From Candidatus Cloacimonadota bacterium (GTDB taxonomy: Bacteria; Cloacimonadota; Cloacimonadia; Cloacimonadales; Cloacimonadaceae), in NCBI GenBank assembly GCA_028683635.1, contig JAQUHL010000114.1:1-6649 (forward strand): a DNA stretch of 6,649 nt, written 5' to 3'. This document shows positions 6,380 to 6,649 of this stretch, one piece after another. The notes beneath the pieces were generated by a model that was not told the origin of the DNA, ran no database searches, and was given only the letters and a program-made list of their open reading frames with translations. The position numbers and the translations under genes are program-made. How positions within the stretch are numbered: the stretch's first letter is position 1; each line of letters begins with the position of its first letter.

Positions 6380-6649
6380 ATGTGGTACATAATTGCATTA
6401 GTTGTTCACGTGATTATCAGCGTTGCGCTGGTACTTGTGATTCTGGCTCAGAGTTCCAAGGGTGGTCTTGATGCCAATCTTGGTGGAGCTGCTATGAACG
6501 TGTTTGGTGGCAGTGGAGCTTCACAGTTTTTGAAAAAATGGACCCAATACTTGGGTCTCACATTTCTGGCATCATGCTTGTTACTTGCCTTCCTTGTGAA
6601 GGATTTTGGCAAAAAAGGCATCAGTGCCAGCGATCTTAAAACACCTGTC
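6380..6649 (+). CDS. secG: Protein translocase subunit SecG (3' end cut by window)
   Basis: Ninety codons are present and the frame is still open at the right edge. Residues 3-23 (YIIALVVHVIISVALVLVILA) form the first membrane helix. The SecG signature follows: ILAQSSKGGLDANLGGAA (residues 21-38, the equivalent of the usual 'LVQxGKGGGLG' motif), then NVFGGSGASQFLKKWTQYLG (40-59). A second membrane helix spans about 57-73 (TFLASCLLLAFLV). After it comes a polar tail (KDFGKKGISASDLKTPV) that continues out of the window. SecG is the accessory subunit of the SecYEG inner-membrane channel and assists SecA-driven export. Both leftward genes in this window encode proteins with signal peptides that would use this route. 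The start is the ATG with AAGGA upstream, and it begins directly at the family's N-terminal helix. The Asp in the loop after the KGG motif is a small deviation from the usual Gly-rich run. Confidence 0.92.
   Translation, partial: MWYIIALVVHVIISVALVLVILAQSSKGGLDANLGGAAMNVFGGSGASQFLKKWTQYLGLTFLASCLLLAFLVKDFGKKGISASDLKTPV

Overview
The window reads as ordinary chromosomal DNA of a Gram-negative (two-membrane) bacterium of moderate G+C content. Two leftward genes encode proteins exported to the cell envelope. Two rightward genes are housekeeping genes: a YraN/UPF0102-family protein and the translocon subunit SecG. The very large secreted TPR protein next to an outer-membrane barrel protein reminds me of Candidatus Cloacimonadota or a related FCB-type lineage. 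That assignment is an inference from protein style; no marker gene here settles it.

Layout. Positions 53-4435 (minus) hold a 1460-residue secreted, all-helical TPR-rich protein. Its stop codon is followed by 17 open in-frame codons of similar character that run to the left edge. Positions 4436-4595 are a short spacer with a strong stem-loop. Positions 4596-5597 (minus) encode a 333-residue exported protein that looks like a YjbH-type outer-membrane beta-barrel with an added C-terminal coiled coil. Positions 5598-5681 form a divergent intergenic region containing a 19-bp TTGAC/GTCAA inverted repeat. Positions 5682-6068 (plus) encode the UPF0102/YraN protein. Positions 6069-6379 contain no convincing gene but hold several promoter-like elements; the best is an AT-tract-preceded promoter for secG with a perfect 10-bp palindrome in its spacer. 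Positions 6380-6649 (plus) encode SecG, cut by the right edge.

How the genes may work together. The barrel and TPR genes lie in the same direction, 160 bp apart, and both products carry signal peptides. They may be co-transcribed, with the stem-loop lowering expression of the distal TPR gene. A periplasm-facing coiled coil on the barrel and a large periplasmic TPR scaffold would be natural interaction partners, but this is inferred from architecture and proximity only. YraN and SecG are not evidently related to that pair. I found no CRISPR array, mobile element, tRNA or rRNA. The least ordinary signals are the possibly interrupted TPR reading frame, the barrel-plus-coiled-coil architecture, and the palindrome in the secG promoter.
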